A DNA stretch of 64,000 nucleotides from Paracoccus aestuariivivens (GTDB lineage: Bacteria > Pseudomonadota > Alphaproteobacteria > Rhodobacterales > Rhodobacteraceae): assembly GCF_009711225.1 (NCBI RefSeq), contig NZ_WMIE01000013.1, forward strand, positions 16,579 to 80,578, read 5' to 3'. Every line of letters starts with the position of its first letter. Position 1 is the stretch's first letter. Positions 17,606 to 27,954 of this stretch are shown one piece after another. The notes below the pieces were generated by a model. It saw only the letters and a program-made list of their open reading frames with translations, made no database searches and was not told the DNA's origin. Both the position numbers and the translations under genes were made by a program.

Positions 17606-18646
17606 ATGACACTGCCGAATAGCAACAAGATCGAACGTGAAGTGACCGCGAAAACCACCACCGACGCCGCCAAGCTTTCGGTTGCCCCGATGATGGATTG
17701 GACCGACCGTAACTGTCGGTTGGTGCATCGCACGCTGTCGCGGCGGGCCTTGCTATATACCGAGATGGTGACGGCGCAGGCGGTGATCCATGGCGATCGT
17801 GGCCGCTTGCTGGATTACGACGCGGTCGAGCATCCCTTGGCCCTGCAACTTGGCGGTTCCGATCCTGCGATGCTCGCCGAGGCGACACGGATCGCCTCGG
17901 ATTGGGGTTATGACGAAATCAACCTGAATGTCGGTTGCCCGAGTGATCGCGTGCAGTCGGGCTGTTTCGGCGCGGTCCTGATGACCATGCCGCAACTGGT
18001 GGCAGATTGCGTGCAGGCGATGATGCGGGTCAGTCCGGTCGAGGTTACCGTGAAATGCCGCATTGGCGTGGACGACCAGATCCCCGAGGACGTCCTTCCG
18101 GCATTCCTGTCGTTGATGCGTGATAGCGGTGTGCGGCGGATCGCCGTGCATGCACGCAAGGCATGGCTACAGGGTCTGTCGCCGCGCGAAAACCGCGAGA
18201 TTCCTCCGTTGGACTATCCTCTGGTTCATCGCATGAAAGCCGAATTCCCCGATCTGCACCTGTCGATCAACGGAGGCATTGCGTCAATCGATGAGGTGCA
18301 GGGGCACCTGCAGGTCATGGACGGCGCCATGGTTGGTCGCGCGGCCTATCATCAACCTTGGGATATTCTGGGTGCGGCCGACCGGCTATGGGGCGAAGAG
18401 CCGAATTTCTCCAATCCGATCGACGCTGCTCGTGTCATGCGGGCCATGATTGATGAGCATGTGACAAATGCTGGCAGGTTGCACCAGTTCAGTCGCCATA
18501 TGCTGGGCATGTTCCACGGTCGGGCCGGTGCGCGCGGTTGGCGCCGATTGCTGTCCGAGGGTGCATCCAAGGCCACAACCCGCGTTGAAGCCTTGGCAGT
18601 TTACGACGCCGCCCTTGCGGAAGTGGCTGAAATTACAGCCATTTAG
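17606..18646 (+). CDS. dusA: tRNA-dihydrouridine synthase A
   Basis: The 346-residue FMN enzyme reduces uridines in the tRNA D-loop (U20/U20a for DusA). It starts with the family N-terminus 'LSVAPMMDWTDRNCRLVHRT', has 'GGSDPAMLAEA' and 'NLNVGCPSDRVQSGCFGAVL' with the catalytic cysteine in GC-F-G, and 'VTVKCRIGVDD' with 'VHARKAWLQGLSPRENREIP'. The DusA-specific spacing and 'NGGIAS' FMN-phosphate loop are present. It lies just after tRNA-Leu but has its own start (ATG 17606). Its end overlaps convergent mazG by 4 bp. Confidence 0.93.
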   Translation: MTLPNSNKIEREVTAKTTTDAAKLSVAPMMDWTDRNCRLVHRTLSRRALLYTEMVTAQAVIHGDRGRLLDYDAVEHPLALQLGGSDPAMLAEATRIASDWGYDEINLNVGCPSDRVQSGCFGAVLMTMPQLVADCVQAMMRVSPVEVTVKCRIGVDDQIPEDVLPAFLSLMRDSGVRRIAVHARKAWLQGLSPRENREIPPLDYPLVHRMKAEFPDLHLSINGGIASIDEVQGHLQVMDGAMVGRAAYHQPWDILGAADRLWGEEPNFSNPIDAARVMRAMIDEHVTNAGRLHQFSRHMLGMFHGRAGARGWRRLLSEGASKATTRVEALAVYDAALAEVAEITAI

Positions 18647-19482
18647 GCCCTCTCTGCGGCTTTGGCCTTATCCCAAAGCGCGTCCATCTCGGCCAGATTG
18701 CTGTCCTCCGGACGACGGCCTTCAGCTGCAAGCTGAGCCTCGATCGAACGGAAGCGGCGAGTGAACTTGGCATTGGCGGATCTAAGCGCCTCTTCGGGGT
18801 CGATGTCGAGATGGCGAGCCAGATTCGCCATGACGAACAACAGGTCGCCGAACTCTTCGGTTTGGTGCGCGTGGTCCGTGGTTTCTCGCGCCTCGACCAG
18901 TTCGGCAGCTTCCTCCTGGATCTTGGCCAGAACGTCCTGAGGCCCAGGCCAGTCAAAGCCCACGCGAGCGGCGCGGTTCTGCAATTTCAACGCACGGCTT
19001 AGTGCGGGCAGCCCCAGCGCGACGCCATCCAGCACGCCCTTCTCGGCTTTTGCCGCGCGTTCCTGCGCTTTGATCGCTTCCCAGTCCTTGACCTGCTGTT
19101 CGGCCGACTTGTCGCGGGATTCGTCGCCGAAAACATGGGGATGGCGCGAGATCAGCTTGTCCGACACCGCCTTCACCACGTCGTCGAAGCCGAACATTCC
19201 GGCCTCGTCGGCCATCTGGGCATGGAACACAACCTGCAGCAGCAGATCGCCCAACTCACCGGGCAACTCGTCCCACGCTTCGCGCGCGATAGCATCGGCG
19301 ACTTCATGGGCCTCTTCGATGGTGTAGGGCGCGATGGTGCCAAAGTTCTGTTCGATGTCCCACGGGCAGCCGGATTTCGGGTCGCGCAGCGCCGCCATGA
19401 TCGCCAGAAGCCGGGGAATACCGGTTTCGTCCGCCATGGCAGATCTGTCCGCCAACGCCGGATGCAATGCGTCATGTGCCAT
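18643..19482 (-). CDS. mazG: Nucleoside triphosphate pyrophosphohydrolase MazG
   Basis: The 279-residue protein has two MazG domains. The first contains 'LRDPKSGCPWDIEQNFGTIA' and the metal-binding 'EEAHEVADAI...ELPGELGDLLLQ' residues, followed by 'HPHVFGDE'. The second has 'EEAAELVEARE' and 'EEFGDLLFVMANLAR'. The family hydrolyses non-canonical NTPs to NMPs, cleaning the nucleotide pool, and in E. coli influences ppGpp levels. A GGAAAGG site precedes the ATG; an internal ATG at 19437 is a possible alternative start. Confidence 0.95.
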   Translation of the reverse strand: MAHDALHPALADRSAMADETGIPRLLAIMAALRDPKSGCPWDIEQNFGTIAPYTIEEAHEVADAIAREAWDELPGELGDLLLQVVFHAQMADEAGMFGFDDVVKAVSDKLISRHPHVFGDESRDKSAEQQVKDWEAIKAQERAAKAEKGVLDGVALGLPALSRALKLQNRAARVGFDWPGPQDVLAKIQEEAAELVEARETTDHAHQTEEFGDLLFVMANLARHLDIDPEEALRSANAKFTRRFRSIEAQLAAEGRRPEDSNLAEMDALWDKAKAAERA

Positions 19483-19681
19483 GATCTACCTTTCCCGATC
19501 AGAGGAATTCATTCTGTGCCCTTGAACTGCCACAGGTGCCGGTCCAAGTCCACGCTGCCACCCTGCCTGCTGGCGGAGTCGTTATTCCACGCTTTCTTGC
19601 CATCCATCGGACAGGCAGATACGGTGCGCGCCAACTCCGCCGGGGGACCGCCCGGATAATGCCTGAGAAAGGGATCAACCC

Positions 19682-20011
19682 ATGTTCGTGACCCCCGCCT
19701 ATGCCCAAGCCGCCGCCCCCTCGGGCGCAGCCAGCATTGCTTCCTTCCTGCCGCTTATCCTGATCTTCGTCATCATGTATTTCCTGATGATCCGCCCGCA
19801 GCAGAAGCGCATGAAAGAACACCGCGCCATGGTCGAAGCGGTCAAGAAAGGCGACGAGGTCGTGACCCAGGGCGGCATGATCGGCAAGGTGACCTCGGTC
19901 CGCGACAACGAGTTGGAAGTCGAAATCGCACCGGGCGTCAAAACCCGCGTCGTCCGCTCGACCATCACCGGCGTCGTGAACAAAACCGCACCCGCCGCTG
20001 CCAATAGCTGA
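19682..20011 (+). CDS. yajC: Preprotein translocase accessory subunit YajC
   Basis: The 109-residue protein has a single N-terminal membrane anchor ('ASFLPLILIFVIMYFLMIRP') followed by the YajC signature 'QQKRMKEHRAMVEAVKKGDE' and 'VVTQGGMIGKVTSV'. It forms a membrane complex with SecD and SecF, whose genes follow immediately (14-bp gap to secD), so the order is the classic yajC-secD-secF. Confidence 0.95.
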   Translation: MFVTPAYAQAAAPSGAASIASFLPLILIFVIMYFLMIRPQQKRMKEHRAMVEAVKKGDEVVTQGGMIGKVTSVRDNELEVEIAPGVKTRVVRSTITGVVNKTAPAAANS

Positions 20012-20025
20012 GACAACCGCTCGCC

Positions 20026-21690
20026 ATGCTTCAAATCCCCGCCTGGAAACGTGTGCTGATCCTGGGGCTGATCGCCTTGGGTCTGCTGTTTGCGATGCCG
20101 AACCTGTTTTACGGCAAGGTCGAATCGCATAACGACGCCATCGCCAATATGGAACGTTCCGGGGTCGAGACGCCCGAGGATCTTGCCGCCCGTGCGGCAT
20201 GGCCCGACTGGCTTCCGTCCGGATTGGTCAATCTTGGTCTCGACCTGCGCGGGGGGGCTCACTTGCTGGGCGAAGTCCATGTCGCCGACGTCTACAAAGC
20301 GCGGATGGACAGCCTTTGGCCGGAACTTCGTGACGCGCTGGTTGCTCAGCGCGACACCATCGGTGCGGTGCGCCGTGTCACGGCACCGGATGGCCAGCTG
20401 ATCGTCGAAATCTCGAATGCCGAGCAGATCGCGAAAGCGGTCGAGATCGCGCGTGGTCTGGCTGTGCCGGTCACCTCGATCAGCGGCGCGGGTCAAAGCG
20501 ATCTGGACATCAAGGGCAGCGGAAACCGTCTGACGGTACAACTGTCCGACGCCGAGAAAGCCGCGACGGACGACCGCACTGTCCAGCAATCGCTGGAAAT
20601 CATTCGCCGTCGTATCGACGAGGTCGGCACGCGCGAGCCGACCATCATGCGTCAGGGTGCCGACCGCATCCTGATTCAGGTGCCCGGCATCGGTTCCGCC
20701 GAAGAGTTGAAGCAGTTGATCGGCACGACCGCGAAACTGACCTTCAACCCCGTCGTCAGCCGTGGCACCGACGCGAATGCGCGCGTCGCGGCAGGGCAGG
20801 TCGTGCTGCCCTCGATGGACGAGCAGGGCGTCTATTACACGCTCGAACAAAGCCCCGTCGTCACCGGCGAGGATCTGACCGATGCGCGCCCGAGCTTCGA
20901 CCAGAACGGCCAACCGTCGGTCGATTTCCGCTTTGGTCCCACGGGCGCCAAGCGTTTCGGCTCGTATACCTCGTCGAATATCGGCCAGCCGTTTGCCATC
21001 GTTCTGGACAATCAGGTGATTTCTGCGCCGGTCATCCGGCAGGCCATCACCACGGGTTCGGGCCAGATTTCTGGTTCGATGGATGTCGAAAGCTCGACCC
21101 GTCTCGCGGTCCTGCTGCGTGCTGGTGCGCTTCCGGCCGAGATGACCTTCCTTGAAGAACGGACCATCGGTCCCGAACTCGGGCAGGACTCGATTGACGC
21201 AGGGCGTCTGTCCTCGATCATCGCGACGGTTGCGGTCGTGGCCTACATGATCGCCAGCTACGGCCTGTTCGGCGTATTCGCCTCGGTCGCGGTGATCGTC
21301 AACGTTATCCTGATTCTGTCCATCATGTCGATGATGGGCGCGACTTTGACGCTGCCCGGTATCGCGGGGATCGTGCTGACCGTTGGTACGGCGGTTGACG
21401 CGAACGTCATCATCTACGAACGCATCCGCGAGGAATTGCGGCGTGGCAAACGCGTGGTCAAAGCCATCGATGACGGCTTCAGCGAAGCCATGAGCGCGAT
21501 CATCGACGCGAACGTGACGACCTTCATTGCCGCGATGGTGATGTTCTTCCTTGGCTCGGGTCCGGTCAAAGGTTTTGCCGTGACGCTAACCATCGGGTTG
21601 GTCACCTCGGTCTTTACCGCGATCTTCCTGACCCGCTTGCTGATCGTGCTGTGGCTCGATTGGCGCAAACCGAAGCAACTGGTTCTGTAA
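20026..21690 (+). CDS. secD: Protein translocase subunit SecD
   Basis: The 554-residue inner membrane protein uses the proton gradient to pull proteins through SecYEG. It has an N-terminal helix (~residues 7-25), the signature 'LGLDLRGGAHLLGEV', a large periplasmic P1 domain (~75-365), and a C-terminal five-helix RND-type block with 'GIVLTVGTAVDANVIIYERI' carrying the conserved Asp. Start and length are normal for the alphaproteobacterial form. Confidence 0.97.
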   Translation: MLQIPAWKRVLILGLIALGLLFAMPNLFYGKVESHNDAIANMERSGVETPEDLAARAAWPDWLPSGLVNLGLDLRGGAHLLGEVHVADVYKARMDSLWPELRDALVAQRDTIGAVRRVTAPDGQLIVEISNAEQIAKAVEIARGLAVPVTSISGAGQSDLDIKGSGNRLTVQLSDAEKAATDDRTVQQSLEIIRRRIDEVGTREPTIMRQGADRILIQVPGIGSAEELKQLIGTTAKLTFNPVVSRGTDANARVAAGQVVLPSMDEQGVYYTLEQSPVVTGEDLTDARPSFDQNGQPSVDFRFGPTGAKRFGSYTSSNIGQPFAIVLDNQVISAPVIRQAITTGSGQISGSMDVESSTRLAVLLRAGALPAEMTFLEERTIGPELGQDSIDAGRLSSIIATVAVVAYMIASYGLFGVFASVAVIVNVILILSIMSMMGATLTLPGIAGIVLTVGTAVDANVIIYERIREELRRGKRVVKAIDDGFSEAMSAIIDANVTTFIAAMVMFFLGSGPVKGFAVTLTIGLVTSVFTAIFLTRLLIVLWLDWRKPKQLVL

Positions 21691-21702
21691 GGGGGCGAGG
21701 AT

Positions 21703-22689
21703 ATGGCATTCCGTCTGAAACTGGTCCCCGATGAGACCAATGTTAACTTTTTCCGCTGGCAGTGGCTGACCTTCGGTATCTCGGCCGTCGCAATGGTCGG
21801 CTCGATCTTCGCCGTGCTGTTCATGGGTCTGAATTTCGGTATCGACTTCAAGGGCGGCACCACGATCCGGACCGAAAGCCCTGCGGCTTTCGAGGTCGGC
21901 GATTACCGTCGCGTGCTGGATGATCTGCAGATCGGCGATGTCTCGATCACCGAAGTGTTCGACCCGAGCTTCGGCGAATCAAAGCATGTGGCGATGATCC
22001 GCATCGGCACCACGGACGAGACAGGTTCGGTTACCCCAGAAGAACTGAACAAGGTCGAGGCCGCGCTGAAAACCGTGGACCCGCAAGTCAGCTTCGCCGC
22101 AGTCGAGTCGGTCGGCCCCAAAGTCTCGGGAGAGTTGATCAAAACCGCAATCTATGCGGTTGGTGCGGCGACGATTGCGATCATGTTCTATATCTGGCTG
22201 CGCTTCGAATGGCAGTTCGCCATCGGTGCGGTGGTCTCGATCATGCATGACGTGTTGCTGACGGTCGGGATTTTTGCTGTGTTCCAGCTTAAGTTCGACC
22301 TGACCACCATCGCGGCGCTGCTGACGACCTTGGGCTATTCGGTCAACGATACGGTCGTGGTTTTCGACCGGCTGCGCGAGAACCTGATCAAGTTCAAGGC
22401 CATGCCACTGATCGACGTGATGAACCTGACGGTGAACGAAACGCTGTCGCGCACGGTGATGACCGCTGTCACCACGGCGCTGGCGCTGACCGCGATGTAT
22501 GTCTTTGGCGGCGACGTCATTCGTGGCTTCGTTTTCGCGATGCTCTGGGGCGTGTTCGTCGGGGCGTATTCGACGGTCTATGTCGCCAAGAACATCGTGT
22601 TGTGGCTGGGCGTGAAACGTGACTGGTCGAAGCCCGATCCGAAAGAGGCCAAGGACGACATTCCGGCCGCCTTCCGGGACGCGCCCTGA
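21703..22689 (+). CDS. secF: Protein translocase subunit SecF
   Basis: The 328-residue partner of SecD has the SecF signature 'FMGLNFGIDFKGGTTIRT' after the first membrane helix and the C-terminal helices with 'TLGYSVNDTVVVFDRLRENL'. It lies 12 bp after secD. Its stop overlaps the start of the next gene (TGATG), tying the Mth938-like gene and probably the ccm genes to the same transcript. Confidence 0.97.
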   Translation: MAFRLKLVPDETNVNFFRWQWLTFGISAVAMVGSIFAVLFMGLNFGIDFKGGTTIRTESPAAFEVGDYRRVLDDLQIGDVSITEVFDPSFGESKHVAMIRIGTTDETGSVTPEELNKVEAALKTVDPQVSFAAVESVGPKVSGELIKTAIYAVGAATIAIMFYIWLRFEWQFAIGAVVSIMHDVLLTVGIFAVFQLKFDLTTIAALLTTLGYSVNDTVVVFDRLRENLIKFKAMPLIDVMNLTVNETLSRTVMTAVTTALALTAMYVFGGDVIRGFVFAMLWGVFVGAYSTVYVAKNIVLWLGVKRDWSKPDPKEAKDDIPAAFRDAP

Positions 22690-23045
22690 TGTCGGCGATG
22701 ACACCTACCGAGTTCCTTGGGGCCGTTCCGATTGACGGCTATGGCCCCGGGTTCTTCCGCGTCGGGGGCAAGGTCCATCACGGCTCGATCATCGTCACTC
22801 AGGACGGTGTGCTGCCTTGGGGCGGGCTGGATGATGTCCAACCGCTTCTGGACCTCGCCGGTTCGGTCGATGTCCTGTTCATCGGGATGGGGGCGGATGT
22901 CGCGTTTCCTCCGCGCCCCTTGACCTCGGCCCTTGAGGCTGCCGGTGTCATGCCCGAGCCGATGGGTTCGCCCTCGGCCGCACGCAGCTACAATGTCACC
23001 CTGTCCGAGGGCAGGCGCGTCGCCTGCGCTTTGCTGCCGCTATGA
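22689..23045 (+). CDS. Mth938-like/DUF498 domain protein
   Basis: This 118-residue protein of the MTH938/NDUFAF3 fold has '[20 protein letters not shown]', 'LPWGG' and '[11 protein letters not shown]', the usual conserved parts. Mitochondrial NDUFAF3 (C3orf60) is a complex I assembly factor; the bacterial role is not established. In Rhodobacterales it sits between secF and ccmA, as here, overlapping secF by 1 bp and ccmA by 4 bp. Confidence 0.85.
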   Translation: MSAMTPTEFLGAVPIDGYGPGFFRVGGKVHHGSIIVTQDGVLPWGGLDDVQPLLDLAGSVDVLFIGMGADVAFPPRPLTSALEAAGVMPEPMGSPSAARSYNVTLSEGRRVACALLPL

Positions 23046-23674
23046 CGTTGATCTCGGTCCGTGATCTGGCCGTCGCCCGCGGCGGCCTGCGCGTGATCGA
23101 GAGTTTGGATTTTTCCTTGTCGGGCGGGCAGGCCTTGGTTTTGCGCGGCCCGAACGGTTCGGGCAAGACCACGCTTCTGCGCACGCTGGCGGGACTTCAA
23201 CCCGCCGTCGCGGGCCAGATCGACTGCCCCCCCGATTCAATCGCTTATGCTGGCCATGCGGACGGGCTGAAACCCGCATTGACCGTGTCCGAAAACCTGA
23301 GTTTCTGGGCGTCCGTCTTTGGTGGCCCCGCTATCGGGCCCGCTCTTGTGGCGATGAACCTGACGGAGTTGACGGCGCGCCCCGCGCATACCCTATCGGC
23401 GGGCCAGAAGCGGCGTTTGGGACTGGCACGGTTGATGGTGACAGGACGTCCGCTTTGGCTACTGGACGAACCGACCGTCTCGCTGGACAGCAATTCGGTC
23501 GCGCTGTTTGCAGCCATGCTGCGCGCCCATTTGGCGGCTGGCGGCGCTGCACTTGTTGCGACCCATATTGATCTGGGCCTGCCTGAAGCGGGGTTGCTGG
23601 ATCTGACGCCATATCGCGCGAACTTGACGCGGCGCGATGACCGCCCTGCCGGTTTCAACGAGGCCTTTGCATGA
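23042..23674 (+). CDS. ccmA: Cytochrome c biogenesis ABC transporter ATP-binding protein CcmA
   Basis: The 210-residue ATPase has Walker A '[20 protein letters not shown]', signature '[17 protein letters not shown]' and Walker B '[12 protein letters not shown]'. With CcmB, CcmC and CcmD it drives release of holo-CcmE, the heme chaperone, in the system I pathway. It starts inside the previous stop and ends overlapping ccmB by 4 bp. Order ccmA-B-C-D-G equals helABCDX of Rhodobacter capsulatus. Confidence 0.95.
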   Translation: MTLISVRDLAVARGGLRVIESLDFSLSGGQALVLRGPNGSGKTTLLRTLAGLQPAVAGQIDCPPDSIAYAGHADGLKPALTVSENLSFWASVFGGPAIGPALVAMNLTELTARPAHTLSAGQKRRLGLARLMVTGRPLWLLDEPTVSLDSNSVALFAAMLRAHLAAGGAALVATHIDLGLPEAGLLDLTPYRANLTRRDDRPAGFNEAFA

Positions 23675-24327
23675 AGGCGCTGCTGTGGCGTGATCTTCAA
23701 CTCGCGATTCGGGCCGGAGGCGGCTTTGGCCTGTCACTGGCCTTCTTCCTGATCGTCTGCACTCTTGTCCCCTTTGGCGTCGGAGCCGATGGCGGGCAGT
23801 TATCCCGAATTGCTGCGGGCATTCTGTGGGTCGGCGCGCTGTTGTCCTGCCTGCTGTCGCTCGACCGCATTTTTGCGCTGGACCACGAGGATGGCAGCCT
23901 TGACCTTTTGGCGACCGCTCCGCTGCCGCTAGAGGGCATGGTCGCGATCAAAGCCTTGGCGCATTGGCTGACGACCGGTCTGCCGCTGGTGATCTGCTCG
24001 CCCGTTCTGGGGATCTTGCTGCACCTTCCGGGCGCTGCCTATCCGTGGCTGGTCTTGTCTCTGACAGTCGGGACGCCGGCATTGTCGATGCTGGGGGCGT
24101 TTGGCGCTGCTCTTACGGTCGGTCTGCGTCGGGGCGGCCTGCTGCTTTCTCTGCTGGTTCTGCCGCTGTATGTGCCGACCTTGATCTTCGGCGCCGAGAC
24201 CGTACGTCGTGGTCTGATGGGGACCGAGGTCACAACACCGCTGGTATTTCTGGCCGGAATCACCTTTGCCACCTTGGCATTGGTTCCCTTTGCTGCCGCA
24301 GCGGCTTTGCGGGTCAATCTGCGATGA
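23671..24327 (+). CDS. ccmB: Heme exporter permease CcmB
   Basis: The 218-residue membrane protein has six hydrophobic helices. The family N-terminus '[18 protein letters not shown]' and the region '[20 protein letters not shown]' match CcmB. It is the permease partner of CcmA. It overlaps ccmA by 4 bp and is separated from ccmC by a short spacer with its own ribosome site. Confidence 0.95.
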   Translation: MKALLWRDLQLAIRAGGGFGLSLAFFLIVCTLVPFGVGADGGQLSRIAAGILWVGALLSCLLSLDRIFALDHEDGSLDLLATAPLPLEGMVAIKALAHWLTTGLPLVICSPVLGILLHLPGAAYPWLVLSLTVGTPALSMLGAFGAALTVGLRRGGLLLSLLVLPLYVPTLIFGAETVRRGLMGTEVTTPLVFLAGITFATLALVPFAAAAALRVNLR

Positions 24328-24378
24328 ATCACGTACCGACAGTTGAGCGGGCCAGCGCGAAGGGGTAGGGAGGAACAC

Positions 24379-25104
24379 ATGTCGATCTGGGAATATGCCA
24401 ACCCCGTCAAGTTCTTGCGTGCCTCGGGCATTGTCTTGCCATGGATCGTGGCGGGAGCGGCGCTGTGTACGGTCGTCGGGTTGGTCTGGGGATTTCTGAC
24501 GCCTGACGATTACCGGCAGGGCGCAACGGTCAAGATCGTATTCCTGCATGTTCCGGCCGCACTTATGGCGATCAATGCCTGGATGATGATGCTTGTCGCG
24601 TCCTTGGTCTGGCTGATCCGCCGTCACCATGTCAGCGCGCTGGCCGCGAAAGCCGCCGCGCCGGTCGGAGCCGTGATGACGCTGATCGCGCTGATCACCG
24701 GTGCCATCTGGGGGCAACCGATGTGGGGGACGTGGTGGGAATGGGACCCGCGTCTGACCTCGTTTCTTGTGCTGTTCCTGTTCTATCTGGGCTATATCGC
24801 CTTGTGGGAGGCGATCGAGGATCCCGACAGTGCCGCCGATCTGACCGGCCTTCTGTGCCTTGTCGGTTCGGTATTCGCCTTCCTGTCGCGCTACGCGGTC
24901 AATTTCTGGAATCAGGGCCTGCATCAGGGGGCCTCGCTTTCGGTTGCGCCGGGCGAGCGGATGTCCTCGGTCTATCGCTATCCGCTTTACGTTTCGATGC
25001 TGGGCTTTTTCCTGCTGTTTCTGGCTTTGGTGCTGATCCGCACCCGTACCGAGATCCGCCGTCGTCGATTGGCCGCATTGCTGGCACGGGAGCACCGCGC
25101 ATGA
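24379..25104 (+). CDS. ccmC: Heme-handling membrane protein CcmC
   Basis: The start at 24379 is chosen because AGGGAGGA lies about 6 nt upstream; an ATG at 24343 has no such site. The 241-residue protein has six transmembrane helices, the tryptophan-rich WWD motif 'WGQPMWGTWWEWDPRLTS' and flanking histidines that hold heme. It loads heme onto CcmE in the periplasm. The stop overlaps ccmD (ATGA). Confidence 0.95.
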   Translation: MSIWEYANPVKFLRASGIVLPWIVAGAALCTVVGLVWGFLTPDDYRQGATVKIVFLHVPAALMAINAWMMMLVASLVWLIRRHHVSALAAKAAAPVGAVMTLIALITGAIWGQPMWGTWWEWDPRLTSFLVLFLFYLGYIALWEAIEDPDSAADLTGLLCLVGSVFAFLSRYAVNFWNQGLHQGASLSVAPGERMSSVYRYPLYVSMLGFFLLFLALVLIRTRTEIRRRRLAALLAREHRA

Positions 25105-25244
25105 TCGAGCTTGGTAAATACGCCACCACGGTTCTGTCCGCCTATGGCATCAGCCTTGTGTTGCTGGTGGCCATCGTTCTGCAAACGGTGCGCGCCAACG
25201 CCCGCGCCCGCCGTGCGCTTGAGGAGTATGACAACCGTGGCTAG
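25101..25244 (+). CDS. ccmD: Heme exporter small subunit CcmD
   Basis: This 47-residue protein has one membrane helix ('YGISLVLLVAIVLQTV') and a basic cytosolic end ('RANARARRALEEYD'), typical CcmD size and charge. It stabilises the CcmABC-CcmE complex. It overlaps ccmC by 4 bp and the next gene by 17 bp. It is small enough to be missed by automatic callers. Confidence 0.9.
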   Translation: MIELGKYATTVLSAYGISLVLLVAIVLQTVRANARARRALEEYDNRG

Positions 25245-25776
25245 GATCAATCCATTGATCGCGTTGCCTCCGCTGGTATTTGGCGGCTTGGCGGTGATGT
25301 TCCTCTGGGGAATGCAGCGCGAGAATCCTGGCGAATTGCCCTCGGCTCTGGTCGGTCGCGAGGCTCCGCCAATCGGACAGCAGACTTTGTCGGGGAAAGT
25401 GCAACTGACCGACGAGATGCTGCGACAACCCGGCGTCAAGATCGTGAACTTCTGGGCCAGTTGGTGTCCGCCTTGCCGCGCCGAGCATCCGACCCTGACC
25501 GAGCTTGCGAAAGAGCTTCCGGTCTACGGGATCGACCTGAAGGACCCCGAGGGGGCGGCTTCCTCCTTTTTGTCTGAACATGGCGACCCCTTCCGCGCGC
25601 TGGCGACCGATCCGCGCGGCCGCACGGCCATTGATTGGGGCGTGACCGCGCCGCCCGAAACCTTCATCATCGATGGTGACGGCCAGATCCTCTACCGGCA
25701 TGTCGGGCCACTGATCCGCGAAGACTTCACCAATCGCTTCCTGCCGCAACTGGAACAGGCGCGGGCCGCGGAATAG
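25228..25776 (+). CDS. ccmG: Thiol:disulfide interchange protein CcmG/DsbE (HelX type)
   Basis: The 182-residue periplasmic thioredoxin is anchored by an N-terminal helix ('PLIALPPLVFGGLAVMFLWG'). The active site is 'WASWCPPCRAEHP' (CPPC), followed by 'YGIDLKDPEGAASSFLSEHG' and the cis-proline region 'APPETFIIDGDGQILYRHVG'. It keeps apocytochrome c cysteines reduced for heme ligation. Two starts are possible: ATG 25228, with a short spacing to GAGG, or GTG 25237, 10 nt after GAGGAG. ccmE, F, H and I are not in this window. Confidence 0.93.
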   Translation: MTTVARINPLIALPPLVFGGLAVMFLWGMQRENPGELPSALVGREAPPIGQQTLSGKVQLTDEMLRQPGVKIVNFWASWCPPCRAEHPTLTELAKELPVYGIDLKDPEGAASSFLSEHGDPFRALATDPRGRTAIDWGVTAPPETFIIDGDGQILYRHVGPLIREDFTNRFLPQLEQARAAE

Positions 25777-25915
25777 CGCTTACCGCTTTGCGGATTTGTG
25801 CCGTCCCACGGGTATTTGGGAAACGCAGACCTGCCGATCATCGCGCGTTGGGCCGAGACGTCTTCCCAAGCCCAACTGCTGCGGCTAAGACGACCGGGCA
25901 TGCAAGAGGCCCGAG

Positions 25916-27022
25916 ATGTCGCAGAACCAATCGAACATCGTCCCTCAACCTGGCATCATGGAAATCTCCCTTTATCAAGGGGGTGCCGCCAAGGTTGCCG
26001 GGATCGAGAACGTCACCAAGCTGTCGTCGAACGAGAACCCCTTTGGTCCTTCGGACAAGGCGCGCGAAGCTGTTATCCGCGCCGCCCATTCCCTGCATAG
26101 ATATCCCAATACCGATCACGCCAGCCTGCGCGCGGCCATCGGCGAGGTGCACGGGCTAGACCCCGACCGGATCATTTGCGGCGTTGGCTCGGACGAGATC
26201 ATCCACTTCCTGTGTCAGGCCTATGCCGGTCCGGGAACCGAGGTCCTGTTCACAGAACACGGCTTCCTGATGTACCGCATCAGTGCCCACGCAGCAGGGG
26301 CGACGCCGGTACAGGTGGCGGAACGTGACCGCGTGACCGATGTCGACGCGCTGATCGCGGGTGCGACCGAGCGGACCCGACTGATCTTTGTGGCCAACCC
26401 GAATAACCCCACCGGAACGATGGTGGGGCTACCCGAGCTTGAGCGGCTCGCACGGGCCGTCCCGCAGGCCATCATCGTCGTCGACGCGGCCTACGCCGAA
26501 TATGTCGAGGATTATGACGGTGGCGCGGAACTCGCGACCCGCCTTCCGAATGTCGTAATGACGCGCACGTTTTCGAAGATTTACGGGCTCGGCGGTCTTC
26601 GGATCGGTTGGGGTTACGGTCCGCGCGAGATCATCGACGTCCTCAACCGCATTCGTGGCCCGTTCAACCTGTCCTCGGTCGCAATGGACGCGGCCGAAGC
26701 CGCCGTGCGCGACCGTGACCATGTCGCGCGCTGCCAAAGCGAGAACGCGCGGATGCGCGCATGGCTGGCCGAGGCGCTGGCCGAAAAAGGCGTACCCACC
26801 GATACATCCTGCGCGAACTTCATTCTTGCCCGCTTTGCCGATGCCGAAACGGCTGGTGCTTGCGACGAGGCATTGAAGGCACAGGGGTTGATCGTCCGGC
26901 AGGTCGCCGGTTACGGCCTGCCGAATTGCCTGCGGATCACTGTCGGAGACGAGGCCTCGTGCCGCCGCGTGGCGCATGTCATCGGCCAGTTTATGGCCGA
27001 GCGGGCGGGAATCGGGGCATGA
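25916..27022 (+). CDS. hisC: Histidinol-phosphate aminotransferase
   Basis: The 368-residue PLP enzyme of class I/II aminotransferases has the HisC features: '[20 protein letters not shown]', '[20 protein letters not shown]', '[13 protein letters not shown]' and the PLP lysine in '[20 protein letters not shown]'. It transfers the amino group to imidazole-acetol phosphate in histidine synthesis; HisC homologs next to tyrC often also serve aromatic aminotransfer. The overlap with the prephenate dehydrogenase gene (ATG inside the stop) suggests such a shared role, but this is inference. Confidence 0.92.
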   Translation: MSQNQSNIVPQPGIMEISLYQGGAAKVAGIENVTKLSSNENPFGPSDKAREAVIRAAHSLHRYPNTDHASLRAAIGEVHGLDPDRIICGVGSDEIIHFLCQAYAGPGTEVLFTEHGFLMYRISAHAAGATPVQVAERDRVTDVDALIAGATERTRLIFVANPNNPTGTMVGLPELERLARAVPQAIIVVDAAYAEYVEDYDGGAELATRLPNVVMTRTFSKIYGLGGLRIGWGYGPREIIDVLNRIRGPFNLSSVAMDAAEAAVRDRDHVARCQSENARMRAWLAEALAEKGVPTDTSCANFILARFADAETAGACDEALKAQGLIVRQVAGYGLPNCLRITVGDEASCRRVAHVIGQFMAERAGIGA

Positions 27023-27954
27023 GCTTTATCTATGACCGCGTTGCGCTGATCGGTTTGGGACTGATCGCCGGCTCGATGGCTCTGGCGATGCGCGAGAAAG
27101 GCCTTGCGCGCGAGATTGTCGGCCACGCGCGCAGCTCTGAGACCCGTGAAACCGCGCTGGAAATAGGTCTGGTCGATCGCGTCTTCGATACGGCTGCCGA
27201 AGCGGTCAAGGGCGCTGATCTTGTCGTGCTGGCCGTACCCGTAGGAGCCATGGCTGCTGTCGCCGAGGAAATAGCGCCCTATCTGCAAGCTGGCGCGACC
27301 ATTACCGATGTCGGTTCGGTCAAGCAGGCCGTGGTCAATGCGGTCTCGCCGTATTTGCCCGAAGGCGTTCATTTCGTGCCGGGCCATCCCTTGGCCGGAA
27401 CCGAGCATTCCGGTCCACGCTCGGGCTTCGCCAGCCTGTTCTGCAACCGGTGGTGGCTGTTCACCCCCGCCGAGGATGTCGACGAGACCGCAATCACCCG
27501 CCTTGAAACTCTGGTGCAGGCAATGGGTGCGAATACCGAGCGGATGGATGCGGCGCATCACGATCTTGTTCTGGCGGTCACCAGCCATACGCCGCACCTG
27601 ATCGCCTATACAATGGTCGGGGTCGCCGATCACCTAAAACGTGTCACCGAAAGCGAAGTCGTTCAATATTCAGCCGCAGGTTTTCGGGACTTTACGCGGA
27701 TTGCCGCCTCGGACCCGACCATGTGGCGCGATGTGTTCTTGCAAAACAAGGACGCGGTGCTGGATATCCTTGGTCGCTTCACCGAGGAATTGTTCGTGCT
27801 GCAACGCGCCATCCGCATGGGGGATGGACAGCATCTGTTCGATTATTTCACCCGCACGCGGGCGATCCGGCGCGGCATTATCGAGGCCGGTCAGGACACG
27901 GCCGCACCCGATTTCGGGCGCAGCCAGAAGCCCGGAGAAAACGCCAAAAGCTAA
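27019..27954 (+). CDS. tyrC: Prephenate/arogenate dehydrogenase
   Basis: The ATG at 27019 overlaps the hisC stop. The 311-residue protein opens with a Rossmann fold ('[20 protein letters not shown]'), continues with '[15 protein letters not shown]' and '[12 protein letters not shown]', and has the prephenate-binding '[20 protein letters not shown]'. It makes tyrosine from prephenate or arogenate. No ACT domain is present, so feedback control by tyrosine would be through the catalytic domain if at all. It ends overlapping the convergent DUF2125 gene. Confidence 0.92.
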   Translation: MSFIYDRVALIGLGLIAGSMALAMREKGLAREIVGHARSSETRETALEIGLVDRVFDTAAEAVKGADLVVLAVPVGAMAAVAEEIAPYLQAGATITDVGSVKQAVVNAVSPYLPEGVHFVPGHPLAGTEHSGPRSGFASLFCNRWWLFTPAEDVDETAITRLETLVQAMGANTERMDAAHHDLVLAVTSHTPHLIAYTMVGVADHLKRVTESEVVQYSAAGFRDFTRIAASDPTMWRDVFLQNKDAVLDILGRFTEELFVLQRAIRMGDGQHLFDYFTRTRAIRRGIIEAGQDTAAPDFGRSQKPGENAKS